DNA of 64,000 nucleotides from Pseudoscleropodium purum (Eukaryota; Streptophyta; Bryopsida; Hypnales; Brachytheciaceae), in contig OZ017803.1 of NCBI GenBank assembly GCA_963969395.1, forward strand, positions 9,486,001 to 9,550,000. Direction: 5' to 3'. The first letter of the stretch is position 1; every line of letters begins with the position of its first letter. Below the pieces are notes generated by a model that was not told where the DNA came from, did not search any database, and saw only the letters and a list, made by a program, of their open reading frames with translations. This document shows, piece after piece, positions 11,201-23,244 of this stretch. A program made the position numbers and the translations under genes.

Positions 11201-12785
11201 AGATTATAATACACAACATTGGAAATGGAGGTGGAGCGTATGATTGAAGACATTTCAGTGACATTCAACAAAGATGGAACCAACCATGAGGTTAGTATTG
11301 ATCTTTTCACATAATCTTTCCATTCTTTACCAAAAAAACACATGAATTTAGAATTTGACTTGCAACATTCAAATGAGATTTAGAATAAACCATCATAAGT
11401 TAGGAAATTGAATAGTAGGTTTTAAAAGTAGTTGGGAACTTACTATAGTACTTTTAGAGGATTTTACCACTATAATTTTAAAAAATTACTAAAGTTTACC
11501 CATTAGATGGAAATTAGTCAAAAATAGATGAAAAGTTAGTGAATCATCCAAAAGAATCTTTTAGAGAATCTTAGAATCTAGAGTCAAGTTAAGAATAAAA
11601 AGGTAAAAGTGAAAGTAACTTTGAAATTTCATGATAAAAAAGAATTACAGAGAATTTTGAAGAACTAGACAACGGTCAAATTCATCCATAAATAAGATTT
11701 ATCAAGAAGGTCAAAAGTAAGAAGTTTTACCTTTTAACAAAGAGTAGAAGTGGAACCTCAAAAGTTAAAAAAACAATTAGCTTTGGAAGTAAAACTATTC
11801 AAAGTTATCTAAGTAGTAAGAATGATTGAGAATTTACCAATTAGATCAAAAGTTAACCAAAGAGTAGTTTAGAAGGGGAATCTTATAAAGGGAATTTTTT
11901 TAAATCTAAAACTATTTTAACCCCAAGAATTGCAAAATTATTGAACAAATTAGAGTAGAATGAAGTTTTCAACAAAAATAAAGTTGATATGGATGAAATT
12001 CAATTAGAGTTGACCCAACCAAGTCAAATTCACAACTTAGGTAGAAATTTTTAAATAGAAAAAAACTCAAAAATCCACATTCGATTTTGATAGTTAGAAT
12101 CTTAAAAATCAATGGATGAAATTTTAGAATTTAATTTTAGTATCAAACTTCATCTACGCATCTCCTAGAGAATTAGGCCAATTTGAGATTTCTTTATCAT
12201 TTCGGAAAGGGCAAATTCAGCCCTACAACTTCATTTACTTAAATCTTTCCAATCGACTAACCCCATTGGCTCTTAGTTTTGATTGTCGTAGCCCAAACCG
12301 GCCTCTATTATTAACTCTTTGAATTTGGTTAGCAATTACTTAAGGAAAGTCTAGGTAGAACAAACAACAAAAGATTCGTTGCTTGAAAGGCACAACTGGA
12401 TTACACGTTGTTACACCCATTGGGATTTTACTGCGACAATAACAACTAGAACCTGGTTGTGTACACTTTATTCCAAGGGTGGGAATAAAGAGCCCATAGC
12501 AATATGCATTTCTCAATGAATGGAGACAACTAAGATGAATTCTACTTACTTGTTGTGAATATACCCATTGTGATCTTGCTTTGTGAAAACTATTCACTTA
12601 CCATATGACAAAATGAGGAGCTATAATTTTGCAAAGAAACAAAAAGCTTGCAAGATGAATGTTGAAAGAGTGTTTGGTACCTAGTAAGCTGAATTTACCA
12701 TAGTCTAAAATTCTTGTAGGGTTTGGAACAAGGCTTACTATTATGTGAACATAGGAATGTGAACTTGTGAGTTTAGAAGACTATA
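8291..12785. other. Intergenic DNA with faint coding-like relics, no gene called
   Basis: Short stop-free stretches with fairly ordinary amino-acid composition occur at 8759-8941 (plus), 9261-9458 (minus), 10093-10404 (minus) and 10985-11209 (plus). They are not in one frame, have no splice context I trust and match no family I know. They may be fragments of an old retroelement, but I found neither long terminal repeats nor protease or reverse-transcriptase motifs. A roughly 45-bp unit (AAAATCAAGCCAAGG core) is repeated twice at 10640-10720. From 11330 to 12280 the DNA is A-rich and featureless. Confidence 0.4.
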
Positions 12786-12869
12786 CACCTATTTCATAGG
12801 TGTCTATATTATAATAATGCATAAGTAATTTCTTCCATAATTATGTTATAGACACCTATATTATAGGTG
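12786..12869. repeat. Hairpin with 30-bp arms
   Basis: The left arm begins CACCTATTTCATAGGTGTCT and the right arm ends with the matching complement ATATTATAGGTG. The arms are about 30 bp with a few mismatches around a loop of about 24 bases. Each arm contains its own small palindrome (CACCTAT...ATAGGTG). It could be a small foldback insertion; no target duplication was identified. Confidence 0.55.
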
Positions 12870-13369
12870 TTTATATTATAAGCACCTTTAGTGGTTCTAG
12901 GATATTAGCTTATATGTATGTTCAAAGTGCACATACTCGCATTTTCATGCCCACAAAGTAATATTGTTGGATTTGGAACTTGTCTTAAATATCAAACATT
13001 TTAATGGGTGATGTTATTCTTGATAACATGATACTTGAAGATGAAAAGGATGCTAGAATTGAGTCCATTCCAAATATAGGTACACATGTATATGTGCAAA
13101 GGTGATTGACATTTGAGATATTTTAATAAGAAACAACAAATATAGGAAACATAAATACTCACTTCCCATTGAAGAATGATTTAATTAATTTAACACCTGT
13201 GGTCTCCCGAGGGAGCCAATACATTATAATGAAATAAATTTTGTGTGTCATTCAATCTCCCCAAACCTTGATGTACATTTGTTTAGCCTAATATTAGGCC
13301 CATCAAGTTTTGAGGACCTATTTCAAGATCACAAAGGAAAGTTGAATCATCTAACAATGAAAAAACATT

Positions 13370-13520
13370 AAAAAGGAAGACAATTTGACCACTTGAAGTT
13401 CTAAAGCCATTTTTTTATTAAAACCATTCAAAATTACCATTCTCAATGCAAACGACAAAAAAATCTAAAGATTAGCTTCTTTTACATATTCAACTATGGG
13501 ATCTTGCATTAGACTAGTTT
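13370..13520 (-). repeat. Repeat family R1, 3'-end fragment, minus strand
   Basis: Read on the minus strand this matches the last 150 bp of the copy at 6950-7870, including CTAATGCAAGATCCCATAG, TTTGCATTGAGAATGG and AATTTTGAATGG. It lies just upstream of, and inverted relative to, the copy at 13540. Confidence 0.6.
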
Positions 13521-13539
13521 AACTTCTAAACTTTAAATC

Positions 13540-15830
13540 TTAAAGGACCAAGCTATGTTTTTTGGCTACATAAGAAGTTGAGGTAGGTGCCTGTGACTAG
13601 AGATTTCTATATTTTTGGCCCAAATTTTCATAGAAGGTGGGAAAAAAGAAAGTTTTTTATATACACTAAATTTCACGACATTTGGAAATTTGAGTCAAAA
13701 GTTATAGCCTAATATGTTGCTTTCTTTCCTAAATAGGCAATGTGGGTAGATTAGAAAAAATCACTTTTTTCAAAAATAGTGGTTTGAAATTGGTTTTCTA
13801 AATTTATAATTTTATATATACATAGAAAGCTTTGAATCATTCTATTTTGATCAATAAGTCAAAAGTTATGAGGATTTTTTGTTTGTGAATAGTTATGGAT
13901 TTTGTACTCTAAAATAAACTTTTAAATCCTTTATCATACCTAATTTTCAATATGTTTGGAAAAAATAAGATCATATAATGTAGATTGTTTATTACAACAT
14001 TTCAACCATTGGAATGGTATTTTTCAATTCCATAATTAAATTCTTAATAATTTAGTATTTTGAATTGTTCTCTGTTACTACCTATTTAGTAATTTTTTTC
14101 CTATATATTGTAAAATTCCAAATGATCTGAAATTTTTCAAGAATTTGGTCACTAGTGGATAATTAGTGCATAGATCAATAAGTATTTAACAAATTTTAGA
14201 TAATTTGGATACTATATTGTCCATTTTCACAATTTTTTGTTAATTTTCCCCAAATTAACAAAATGGTGACATTATTTTTGTTCATTTGGGTAGTGCAACT
14301 ACCAAATCAACAAAAAAATTTGAATTTTTTTGGAATCTTAAGGAATTATTTAATATCTTGAAGAATCTTGTAGAATCTCTTGAAATCTCTTGAATTCTTA
14401 ATAATACAATGTAGATTTTTGTTAAATTCACTATTTACAATTTGGTAATCTTTAAAAGTCAGCAGACTTTGGAGGCATTTTTGACCTAGTAGACAAACTT
14501 TTCTTTTAAAAATTTGAATTGAATAAAGTTGGTAAGTGAAGCCAACTTTCACCTCCAACAATTTTCTTGAGATTTCAAGCCTGCAATCAAAAATTATGAA
14601 CTTAAATAAAAGAAAGATGTTCAAAAATGTTAGAAGAAGAAGTCCATTTCTTTGTCTTTGATTTTAGTTTATAACTTTTGATTGGAGGATTGAAATCTAA
14701 AATAGATTCTTGAAGGTGAAAGTTAGATTCATTTTCTAACTTTTCTTAGTTCAAAGTTTTAAGAAAAAGTTTATCTATTAGGACAAAATTGCCACCTAAG
14801 TTTGTTGACTTTTAATGAGAACAAAATTAAAGAACAAAAGTAATCAAATTATATACCTCAACTCCAAATGCAAATATAAGTATATTTTAATCCTTTTGTT
14901 TTTCTAGAAGCTTTTGGAGTCTTAATTGTATGATGTAGATTTCTTTTTAAATTAAATCATCACAAATCGGTGTTTTTAAAAGTCAGCAGACTTTAGGGGC
15001 AATTTCAACCCCCCAAAAGAACTTTTTTGGAAAAACTTTGAACTAGGAAAAGTTGTAAAATCAAGTCATTCTTAATCTCAAATAATCCGCTTTACATTTA
15101 AAGCCTTCAATAAATAGTTATGGACAAAAATCAAAGAAGGGTGGAAATGAACATTTATTTTTATATTTTCAAACATCTTCTCTGATTTCTATCCATAACT
15201 TTTTGTTGGAGGCTTCAAATGCAAAATAAATTGTTGGAGGTTGAAGATGACTTGATTTTTCAAATTTTTTGTGTTCAAAGTTTTTCCAAAAAAGTTCTTC
15301 TACTAGGTCAACATGTGGCAGTACCCTAGAGGTAAAAAATATGTAAGTTAACAAAAACATCAACATGTTTTGTTAAAAAATCAACACTTTTTTTGTTTAT
15401 AGCTACCCACATTAACACATCTAAATCAACAAAAAAATTTATACTTTTGTGTTGATTTTTGTTAATTTGGTCACTATTTTTTTCTACTAGTGGGTCAAGT
15501 TGTCTAGAAAAAATAATCCAAAGAAGCACCACTATGTTGGTCATTTTTTCATAGAAAAGTGAACTTTGTGAAGTGCAACTACTATTACTACTTGGTTTTT
15601 TGTAGGGCCACAAAAATGGTTTTAGTGAATTTAAATGCTAATATCTCGCAATCTATACAGTGGAAATTTCTGATGCTTTTATTACATATTCTCAAGTCAG
15701 CATGCTAGAAGATCCTATATGGTTACATGTGTCAAAAAAAGTTTTTCCTCAAAAAATTGGTATTAAAAATGGCAATTTTCAAGCATTATTGGTGAAAACA
15801 TAGCCATAGAACTTTAGCACACTTTGTTTT
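13540..15830 (+). repeat. Repeat family R1, copy split by a transposon
   Basis: The parts 13540-14149 and 15493-15830 together align with the uninterrupted copy at 31390-32300. Shared words include GTCAAAAGTTATAGCCTA, AAAAGTTATGAGGATTTTT, TTACAACATTTCAA and, after the interruption, a CAAGTTGTCT word, AGCACCA and GGTCATTTTT. The 1343 bp between them (14150-15492) are the CACTA-type element listed next. Confidence 0.7.
14150..15492. mobile_element. Non-autonomous CACTA-type DNA transposon with internal foldbacks
   Basis: The left end reads CACTAGTGGATAATTAG; the right end, read inward on the minus strand, reads CACTAGTAGAAAAAAATAG. Both begin with CACTA, the hallmark of the CACTA (EnSpm) superfamily. 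GGT lies just outside both ends (14147-14149 and 15493-15495), matching the usual 3-bp target duplication. The uninterrupted repeat copy near 32105 shows the empty site as a TTTGGCCAACTTG-like sequence, confirming the insertion. No transposase frame is present. Internally there are four related arms of about 150 bp in alternating orientation: 14471-14625 and 14650-14797 form one hairpin, 14996-15140 and 15172-15322 a second. Each hairpin's left side is preceded by a GTCAGCAGACTTT motif. Confidence 0.82.
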
Positions 15831-17279
15831 TTGGCAACATGGCAATTTTGGGCAGCTCACTATGAATGGAATTTTTATATTTCGTCTTTGGAATTTTTGC
15901 ACAACATGTGGTCAAGGAGTAATTTAAGGCACAACAATTTTTATAACATTTGACTACATTAGTATACCATAGTCACAAACGTGTTGTGAATTGTGGAAAA
16001 AAATTGCTACAACCATACAAACATAAGTTATGAGAATTTTAGAAAAAAATTAGAATGGCTTGGTGGAGATGGTCTAAGATTGCATTGATAGTAGGTTGTT
16101 ATTTAGGAAGACTCTAACATCAATTCTTTTGGAGAAAGCATGCCTATTTTGCAATCAATGCTATTCGTAGTAGAATGCTTCAATCCCTTAAGGATGAGAT
16201 TCATTATCAAACATCATGTTTAAGCTAAATGGAGCCTATTAGATTGTATTTGAATATGAACTCTATATTTAATTAACTCAAAACTATAAATTGTATATTA
16301 CTACGGGAAATTTAATTTGTTTTAAGAAAATTGTAATTGTCATTATTTTTATTGCGAAATTGAAAATAAATAATTAAAAATAGAAAATATAGTCCAAATT
16401 ATTAAAAAATTTCTCAAGAGGTTAAGTAGAAATGGAGATTAATGTGAAAATTTCTCAATTGGTTATTTTATTTTTTACATTCAAAAGAGCTACAACATAG
16501 ACCTTTAAGTCAAATTTGGCTATCAAACCAAATTTCTCCTTATATTTTATTGATGTACAAAATTTTGACATTCATTGTCTGTTAGAAAATACAATTTCTA
16601 TTTATGTCTATTTTTCCAAAAAAACTAATGGAAAAAAATAAATTATTGTGATTTATTAAAGTTAAAGATGGGAATAAAATTGTATCAATTATAACAAATA
16701 TTAGAATGATTTGAAATTTTTACCAGAAATGAAGGTTAGAATAAGAAATATAATTTTATATTTGAAATTTAAAATTCATTTTAGAGATGAAAATATGAAG
16801 AGCATACTACATTTTTAGATTTTAATATATGGAGCTTGCAATTACAATAATTCTTTTTTTTTTGAATTTTTTCAAAATTCCAAGATGAAGTCAAAAGAGA
16901 TCTTGTAAAGCTTTATTTTCTTAGTCTAAGTCAAATACCCAAAATGGTTATATTAAAAGTTATAATCTATGTTGACCAAGATGCATCCACTTTTTGAATG
17001 TGTGAACCTTTAGGGGTTAATGAAGTTGATCTCCTTCAAACAATTGTTGCTTTGGTACTTCAAGCCATGAATGTACTCAATTGAATCATTCCATCCTTAA
17101 ATGGGTCAAAGTTGGTTGATTTCCTATTAATCAATGATAGTCCAAGATTACAAGCATGTCATTGTGGAATTGGATCAAATAATGAAGGAGATATGGGTCT
17201 TTTGAAGGGGCTCCATGATAATGTCAATGTTGTTTGGTGAATGCTACTGCTTAGATCCTCCATTTGTGTAGGTGTTAGT
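15831..17279. other. Intergenic DNA, nothing recognised
   Basis: Very AT-rich sequence with short poly-A and poly-T runs. No open reading frame with convincing composition, no repeat family member that I can define, and no RNA gene were seen. Confidence 0.5.
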
Positions 17280-20200
17280 AGTGGTAGCTTGACCTTCTTT
17301 GCCTCTTCTACTTGCTTCTATAGATTTGAAAGTTTCAAATGCCATTGGACATGAATAAAATCTTGTTGTTCAAGATCATAGTTGGTTGAATCAACCATTA
17401 AGAATATAGTAATCACTAAGTGGTCACTCATGGCAATTGCCTTATATTGTTAGCTACTTGCCACCTCTAATGTGGCCTTAGCATGCTAATGTGTTACTCC
17501 CTTATCTTTCTTGTCTTGGTGAAAATCTACCTTTGTCTCCTTAATGCTACATAGCCATTGGAGTTGATTTTCTCCTTGATTGATGCTAACAAAGCCCTCT
17601 CGTCTATACCCAAGCTTTGAAAATTCTCATATATTAGAAGTCAAATTGTCTACATTATTGGTGGTTATGCTTCTTGTTGAATCCCCCATTCTCCTAGGAT
17701 GTATTTGAAGGAGAAACCTTTCTTCTAAGGTTGTGCACATGCATCTCCCTTGGTATTTCATAAAGATGTATTCAATTGTGAGGAAAAAGATTTATTCTCT
17801 AAGTATCTATGTTTCTACATTGGTCTCCAATAAAGATACAAAATTTAGTTACAATAAATAGACATTTATTTATAAAATTTAGATATGCAACACTTCAACA
17901 TTGAACTCTCTTTGGTGTAAATTTTGAATCTTTTTTTTAGATTTTTTGGGGAAGGAAAAATGTGCATATAGATCCTTTCTATATATCTTAAAAATCAAAT
18001 TTTAAGAATTCATCATTGATTGTTTTCAATAAATTATTATTTGAAACCATGAAAATTGACTTAAAAAATTCACCCAAAATAAAATTTTGTTTTTTGAAAT
18101 TGACATTTGGAATATTTGATTGAGATTGTGTAAGAATGTAATGATAATTATGCATGGATTGCCAAAAAATTCTAACTACATTTCATATTATACAAAATTC
18201 TTTGAATGATATATATAGGTCCGTTGTGTCTTTACTAGAAGTTGGTGTACAATTTTAGAGAGCCTTTGATTGCATCTTCTTCAAATTCCTACTTTCACTC
18301 ACTTTAAGAACTACAACAAATATCCTTGTAAACTTAGCACCATAGTGCTTCACCCACCCTATTTGCTTTTTAGACTTTCGGCATCATGAATTCCAAAACA
18401 AAATGGCTCATTGGAGTTGTAAAGTTGAGCTACCTTTGCATGGAATGCACTAAGTTTTGGACAATCTCAATTGTAGCATCTTGACTCAAATATAGATTGG
18501 ATCATGTGAACTAAATCTCATCATTATTACAAATTTTTTTTTTTCAATTGTTTTGTGAGGCAAGGATTCACATGAACCAAGTGGTGTCGAATGTACCACT
18601 CCTTTTAAGGCCCAACTTTTGAGATAGAAGGAAAACAAGCATTTCTTGGTCAAATGAGAGAATCAAAATCCAAGGTCACAAAATACATTATTAATGCAAT
18701 TCCCAAGGAATTTTTTGAGCCTACAAAATAACCTTTGATAGTGGCCAAAACTCAAATTTGGAGCAAGTTTACTAGAATAGTGCATAGGATTGTTGTAGAG
18801 TTTGATAATTAGCCTATCATTACAAAATACCCGCCCTTTGAAATGGCTATCAATTTCCTAACTACTATGCTAACTATTTTGGGATGCCCTATGGAAAAAA
18901 GCTAGCTACCACAAGGGCATTGAAGCTAGTACATAGGCAACTATGACTGGAGCATGGTGTGTGCCATCATTGCATGGCATGGACCATCATGGACATTTAG
19001 TGAGTTGTCTCATCATTGCATGCATACCTTTGGCAGAAATGTTCCCTTCATTGCCAAACATTCTTCTCATTACTAAAACATTCCCCTTGTTGCTGAAACT
19101 AGCTATAGCTTACAATAAGTCTTTTTGTAGTTTAAAATGAGGACCTAATCTAGGGTTCCAGCTATAATTCTACACATTGGTGTTGGAAAAGACTCTGTTC
19201 CAACCAGATTTGAGATCAATTTTTGGATTATTTTGATGCCTAGAAAACAAGATAGCTATGCTTAAAGGCAAAGAAACATGGAAGCAACTCAATTGAGGGT
19301 GCATATAAGGCTAGAGTGTTGAAATTTCAATTAAGCCCAAGTTTGACAATAGTTTCCTAAGTGCAAGTTCAACATGCTTATATGTACAAGTAGGTGGTCG
19401 ATTTGGATCTTGACGTTGTACACCCTCAAGGTAGTACTAACTATAAGTCCTCATTATGCTTTTTAATGATTGTAAGATTCCCATTCATCTCTATCTGGAG
19501 CTTGTTTATTTGGTTGGGATTTGGTAAGTATCCAATCTTGAATCCTTTTCTAGAAGTTTTGATGGCATCCTTGAAATCTTTATATATGGCAATATATCCA
19601 CCATTAGTAATTGTATTTCTATTACACGTCTCCAAATTTTTTTCAGGTCCAATATTCCTTCTAATCTTGTATAAATAGAAATTGATATATCGCTTTCCAA
19701 CAACACTCATTTTCAGTGTTTCAAAGGTAGCTGTCAACTCTGTTCTCGACAAAAGACTAGTAAACATCTGCCCATTCACTACTTGAGAATCTTAGTCCCC
19801 ATGCAATCATGTTGATCTCCCTTGTGCCAAGTTCCCCTTGTATACTCTTTTTGCAGTTTATGTTCCAAGCAATTGATAAGCTAATCTTTTTTAGGCCTTT
19901 GCATGGCTTCTTGACTGCAATAAGTTGTTTAAATCTTGACTTGCCCTCACTTGACTTTGGAACCTAAAAGGAGTTTATCACATATTGTTGAACTTTGTAA
20001 CAATACAACTGAGTTCTAACTTAGTTCTTCATAACTCAAATTGAATTGTCTTCAATTGTTCTTTGTGTACACTTGTCAAATTGTTGCATCTAATTCATAA
20101 GATTGTTTGGCAAGATTGAGCTCTAGTGTAGAAGCTAACATCTTTGCGTATCCAACATGCATTTCAATCTATAAAGCTTCTAGAGGCTCTTCTAATGAGA

Positions 20201-20515
20201 TTTTTTGAGCCTGCAGAATTCTCATCTCTTCTTCAAATCTAGGAACATCATTTAATGACCCTTGTTGCAAATCTAACTCTTGTTGTAATTTCCACACTTT
20301 TTCCCTTAAGGCTTCTATTTGTTGGATGTATTTTGATTGGATACTTTTAGAGTGGAGGAATTGCACATATCCTAATAATCCATTATCACCATCATCCACC
20401 AATTCAAGCAATCCTTTTAAATAGTTGAATCTAGAATGCTTACTTGTATGTGGATCAAAGGGATATATTGAGCCATCAAGCCAAAGATTGATATATAATT
20501 CACCAACTTTTTTTT
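17280..20515 (-). pseudogene. Decayed protein-coding relic of unknown family
   Basis: Several stop-free or nearly stop-free segments of protein-like composition lie on the minus strand over about 3.2 kb. At 20512-20169 about 114 codons without an initiator read into a Glu/Gln/Leu-rich, coiled-coil-like stretch (REKVWKLQQELDLQQ, then EEEMRILQAQKISLEEPLEAL cut short here by a stop); similar composition continues past that stop to about 20070. At 19990-19785 some 65 stop-free codons are Lys/Ser-rich and include SIAWNINC and MIAWGLRF. At 17700-17290 pieces such as LGIDERALLASIKEK and SDHLVITIFLMVDS alternate between frames with stops between. Frameshifts and in-frame stops show decay. I do not recognise the family; a transposon-borne or retrocopied gene is possible. 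Whether all segments belong to one original gene is unproved. Confidence 0.4.
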
Positions 20516-22136
20516 AGGGAAAGAAGATCTAGAGGGCTACTCATGTAAAAATTTCCCTTGTTGAATTAAGGGCACGTACTTGGGATGAATTGATGCTTAT
20601 GCTTTATATTGATTCATTTTCTTTCTTGACGACACAACTACAAATTGCAACGCAGCTTAACTTGCCCAACTCAAAAAAGACTCAGAAAACTTAGAAAGAT
20701 TTAGAAAGACTCAAAAAGACTCGCTCAACTCAGGATAGATTCAGAAAATGAGTTACTGGATCGCCACGTTTAAAAGTGTCAAATTTGTAACATCCGGGGA
20801 GCGCCGAATTTGTGACAGCGGGAATGAGAAACTTGTGACAGATAAGCTGACTTGGAATTTTTTCCTACTAGGCAAAATAATGGTAGTTCTTAATCATCCG
20901 ATTCAAACTACCCATTGATGAAATACAACAATTATGACTAGTGAGTACTCTAGGCTTCATTTTGAACTTACTTTTCTTAGATTAAAGCAACCCCTTCTAG
21001 GGTCAAGAATTTTCGTAATGCTTGTGTCAAGAATCCTAAATTTTCATTTCACAAACTTGAATGTTGAGAGGCAAGGGATGCTCTTAAGGAACTATGTTAA
21101 TTTGAAGTCTCAAAAGCTTCGATTGCAATGCCTATGAAAGTATTATGCATATTGACAATTGTTGGAGTGACCTTTGTTACATTTTGAAGGCTAGGATCAC
21201 TATTATTTTAAAGTTGTCAAGTCCATGTAAGGGTTGGACTAAGGATGCTCTAAGAGCATCTGTAATTAGGAGCACCAAACAAGGTTACTAATGGCAAATT
21301 AAAGATGAGTCAATTGTAGAGCCCATCCAACTACTAGAGCATTTCATTGCTCCAACCAACCAATACTAGGCCATCATCTGAAACCCTATTTCCAACTTCA
21401 ATGCAAAATTTCACTTTGTAGTTGCACTTTGTGTCTCAAAAGAAGAGTTGATTGACTACTAGATTTGATGGAATAGGGACACAAGAATCTTATGAATGAA
21501 TCTTTTAGTAGATTCATTTTTGTAGACTATATACAATGTGTTCGAGTATTGACCGCACAAAGGAAAGTGATGATCACATCAATGTGGAAAGGGAACAACT
21601 ATTGCATTGGGTTTGTATTTAATTCAATAGCTATGGTTGCATTTTAGTTGTAAAATTGTTGGGCACAGTGATATCAACTCAATTGAATGTGCCCTAAAGG
21701 TGGCAATGTTCTAAGTGGGAAACAAGAAGTTGGAGGCTTTTCTAATATAGATGTAACATTATAAGGTAAACCTGCCTATGACAAGCAAATTACCCATGAC
21801 AAGCACCTAGGGAATTCCTCCATTAGTCTTCTATCAATCCATAAGAAACTTTTTCTTTAAAATGGGATTAAGACTACATTAGGTTGATTTGCAGTTGTTA
21901 TCAAAGCCTTGGGATATAGTTATGGAGTTATTAGTAACTATCATAGAACACTTACACCTTTCTAGTGTAAACTGTTAGTAAAAAATTATTATTTTTATTT
22001 CTTCATGTCATGTCTATGTTAGGAAATCTTGTAACCATATTAGAAAATGTTATGATTGCTTTGGATAGTAAGATGACCATCATGGAAACACTTTTTTTGC
22101 TGATTTTGAGTAGTCTATAGACTCTTTTGGGCCAAT
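20516..22136. other. Intergenic DNA with minor repeats
   Basis: At 20670-20745 short GACTC/AGAAAGA-type words repeat imperfectly. At 21244-21260 there is a perfect 17-bp palindrome, GATGCTC-TAA-GAGCATC, similar in plan to the one at 5346-5364. No gene or RNA was recognised. Confidence 0.5.
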
Positions 22137-22552
22137 TAGACAACAAACTTCGAAAATTCATAAAAAATTCTTATTTTGTTGAGAAAAAAAATTCTAATTG
22201 CTTCTTTCATTTCTCACATTTGTCTTTGTATGGAAAAAAATCTGATTTTTTTTGTTGGTGGCAATAGAACAAATCAATCATTTTGCGTGTCATAGGTAGG
22301 TTTACCTTAGCATGCAAGGGTGAAGTTGCACTACAAAAAAACTAGACAACAAACTTCGAAAATTCATAAAAAATTCATATTTTGTCGAAAAAATAAAATT
22401 CTAATTGCTTCCTTCATTTCTCACATTTTTCTTTGTATGGAAAAAAATCTGATTTTTTTTTGTTGATGGCAATAGAACAAATCAATCGTTCTGCCTATCA
22501 TAGGCAAGTTTACCTTAACATGCAAAGGTGAAGTTGCACTACAAAAAAAATA
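22137..22552. repeat. Tandem duplication of a 206-bp unit
   Basis: Two head-to-tail copies, 22137-22342 and 22343-22552, begin TAGACAACAAACTTCGAAAA and end GAAGTTGCACTACAAAAAAA. They differ by scattered substitutions and small length changes in A/T runs, with well over 85 percent identity by eye. The duplication is therefore younger than most repeats in the window. The CACTACAAAAAAA at the end of each unit resembles a CACTA-type terminus, but no partner terminus was found. Confidence 0.8.
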
Positions 22553-22744
22553 GCAATTCTCAATCCTCAAATATTGTTTTTGGAGAACAATTTATCACTC
22601 AAAAGCCATACAAATTTATTCAACAAAATATTTGGTGATAGATTCTCCTAATTGCAATGGATGTAATTGGCAATTGCTACCAAACAAAACACTACTGTTA
22701 TGGATGAACAAGTGTGTTTTCATCCACGTTTTGTACCCTCACCA

Positions 22745-23244
22745 CTCCACTAAAGATCCCTTCCTTCCTGCGCTGCCCAAAAGTAATAAAAAAAGAAACC
22801 TGCTCCGGGGATTCCAATTAGGGTTTGCAGAGCATACGCGAGCCCAATTTGCATCATGCTGAGCATCTCTCTCTCGCGCGATCAATCGCGATCACTGCGT
22901 CACCATTAGCAACGCATTTCGCCACCATCGCTCATACTTCGGTCCATTCCTTTCAATTCCTGAGCAGCAGTGTCGTGCCAAATTTAGCCATTCCCCGCCG
23001 TGGGACCCAGACCGGCCAAGCTTAGGGTTCCCAAGCTAGGGTCAGTGCGCATTTGCTCTGTTTCTCCTGCTCGTCTTCTTACCGTGGCGATGGAGTCGAG
23101 GACGAGCCTTCTCCTCTTTTCTGCCACTTGCTGACACAGTGCGAGTGATTCTTTATCTGCGCCTTCTCCTTCCCCCTGTAATTTCGCTAATTTGTTTTCA
23201 TATTCTCTCGGCTAGTTTACTTGCTTCATCGGGGGCTCGTCACC
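22745..23244 (+). promoter_or_regulatory. PEX3 promoter-proximal region and 5' leader, with a short uORF
   Basis: GC content rises from about 22745 up to the proposed PEX3 start at 23245. AGGGTTT-like words (near 22823 and 23025), frequent near plant transcription starts, occur here. A 14-codon upstream ORF (ATG 23090-23092, TGA 23132-23134) would lie in the leader if transcription starts upstream of it. No confident TATA box was assigned. Confidence 0.45.

Noticed and set aside
8700..12300. A possible LTR retrotransposon
   Set aside because: Coding-like fragments suggested it, but I found no pair of direct long repeats, no primer-binding site and no reverse transcriptase, integrase or protease motif.
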